A DNA stretch of 64,000 nt from Acanthaster planci (Eukaryota > Echinodermata > Asteroidea > Valvatida > Acanthasteridae). The position numbers and the translations under genes were made by a program. The stretch is taken from the NCBI RefSeq assembly GCF_001949145.1, contig NW_019091411.1, positions 555,739 to 619,738 on the forward strand. The letters run 5' to 3'. Positions 63,381 to 64,000 of this stretch are shown here, piece after piece. The notes below the pieces were generated by a model. That model was given only the letters and a program-made list of their open reading frames with translations, was not told where the DNA came from and did no database searches. The first letter of the stretch is position 1; the number at the start of each line of letters is the position of its first letter.

Positions 63381-64000
63381 GTGAGTAGTCAGGAAGGGGG
63401 GGGGGTTCAACCCACATAAGCGTGACTGGACAAATTTTAAGTTTACAGACATCCTTTGGTGCTGAAATTTGTAGGCGGTTCCATTCACAGTGTCCTCAGT
63501 CACTTGCGCCGCTCTGATTACACATGGAAGTCGTTGTGCAGATTTAAGAGTTTCAATCAGCTCCCATAACCAGATAAATTTCAGCCAGTTAGAGAGTGGG
63601 TCACTTACTGTCCTCAAGAAGACACCAACTTGGTCCAGCCTGTCCAAGCTGGTCTCTGCTGAGTCCACAAGTCAAGTGATGAGTAACATTCCGAAAGGGG
63701 CTCGGTGCTAAATTTATCAACCTTGTGCTGATTGGGTCACATATTGGTCTCTGTCATATGCCCTCACTTCCTGCAGATTGCCATGTCCATCTGCAGTTAG
63801 ACTTCAAATTTTCATCACATGCATTGGTTGCTCCATATTTCAAAGACATTTGAATCAACATGCATGCACGTGTACAGCATTTGCACACACACCTGATGGC
63901 ATTCAATACGCAAGTGTAATTTTTGCTATGAAGATGGGGTCCAGTGAGAGAGATCTTTTAGTTGAGAGGTTCAGGGATTTTTTTCTTGCAGTATCAACAT
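63381..64000 (+). other. PHKA intron 12, to window edge
   Basis: The sequence is open to the right edge. A G-run follows the donor. A good acceptor (tttttttcttgcag) ends at 63991. If used, the nine bases after it would continue the frame, but they are too few to confirm as PHKA exon 13. Confidence 0.4.

Noticed and set aside
63992-64000. PHKA exon 13 start
   Set aside because: A good acceptor is present, but nine bases are not enough to confirm the protein, so it was left as a note within the last intron.

Overview
This is a gene-poor animal nuclear segment. Genes are split by GT-AG introns and most of the window is non-coding. It carries CpG dinucleotides freely, many short inverted-repeat elements and a great many copies of the palindrome TACATGTA. 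I infer a slowly evolving invertebrate deuterostome (cephalochordate, hemichordate or echinoderm grade), because the three recognised proteins align closely to vertebrate families as I remember them. The exact lineage cannot be fixed from sequence alone. No bacterial, viral, CRISPR, rRNA or tRNA features were seen.

Layout. (1) 1-650: a 436-bp inverted-repeat transposon flanked by a 6-bp direct repeat. (2) 8489-12305, minus strand: two coding exons of a thrombospondin type-1 domain-containing protein 1 (THSD1)-like receptor, namely a signal-peptide exon and a 990-nt ectodomain exon. Its thrombospondin repeat, membrane and cytoplasmic exons were not found and probably lie left of the window. 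(3) 12306-46208: about 34 kb with no protein I can recognise. It contains dispersed repeats and a GC-rich, promoter-like stretch near 27 kb from which two weak candidate first exons point in opposite directions. (4) 46209-47141, minus strand: the complete coding sequence of UQCRQ, subunit 8 of mitochondrial complex III, in two exons. (5) 47142-52292: the spacer between the divergent UQCRQ and PHKA genes. It holds a foldback element, a 43-bp minisatellite, a roughly 1-kb element with about 380-bp inverted arms, NRF-1-like and YY1-like promoter sites, and a small unrecognised candidate exon with CxCC/CxxC cysteines. (6) 52293-63380, plus strand: the first twelve coding exons (571 codons) of the phosphorylase kinase regulatory alpha subunit (PHKA). 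Every junction is frame-consistent. The gene runs off the right edge, and its introns hold several inverted-repeat transposons.

Two of the three recognised genes serve energy metabolism: PHKA controls glycogen breakdown and UQCRQ belongs to the respiratory chain. They are head to head, about 5 kb apart. The THSD1-like protein is a predicted extracellular or adhesion receptor with no visible functional link to them. The most useful observations for follow-up are the split THSD1-like gene, the promoter-like spacer between UQCRQ and PHKA, the divergent candidate promoter near 27 kb, and several undescribed inverted-repeat families, two of which share the terminus GGGTMATTC.
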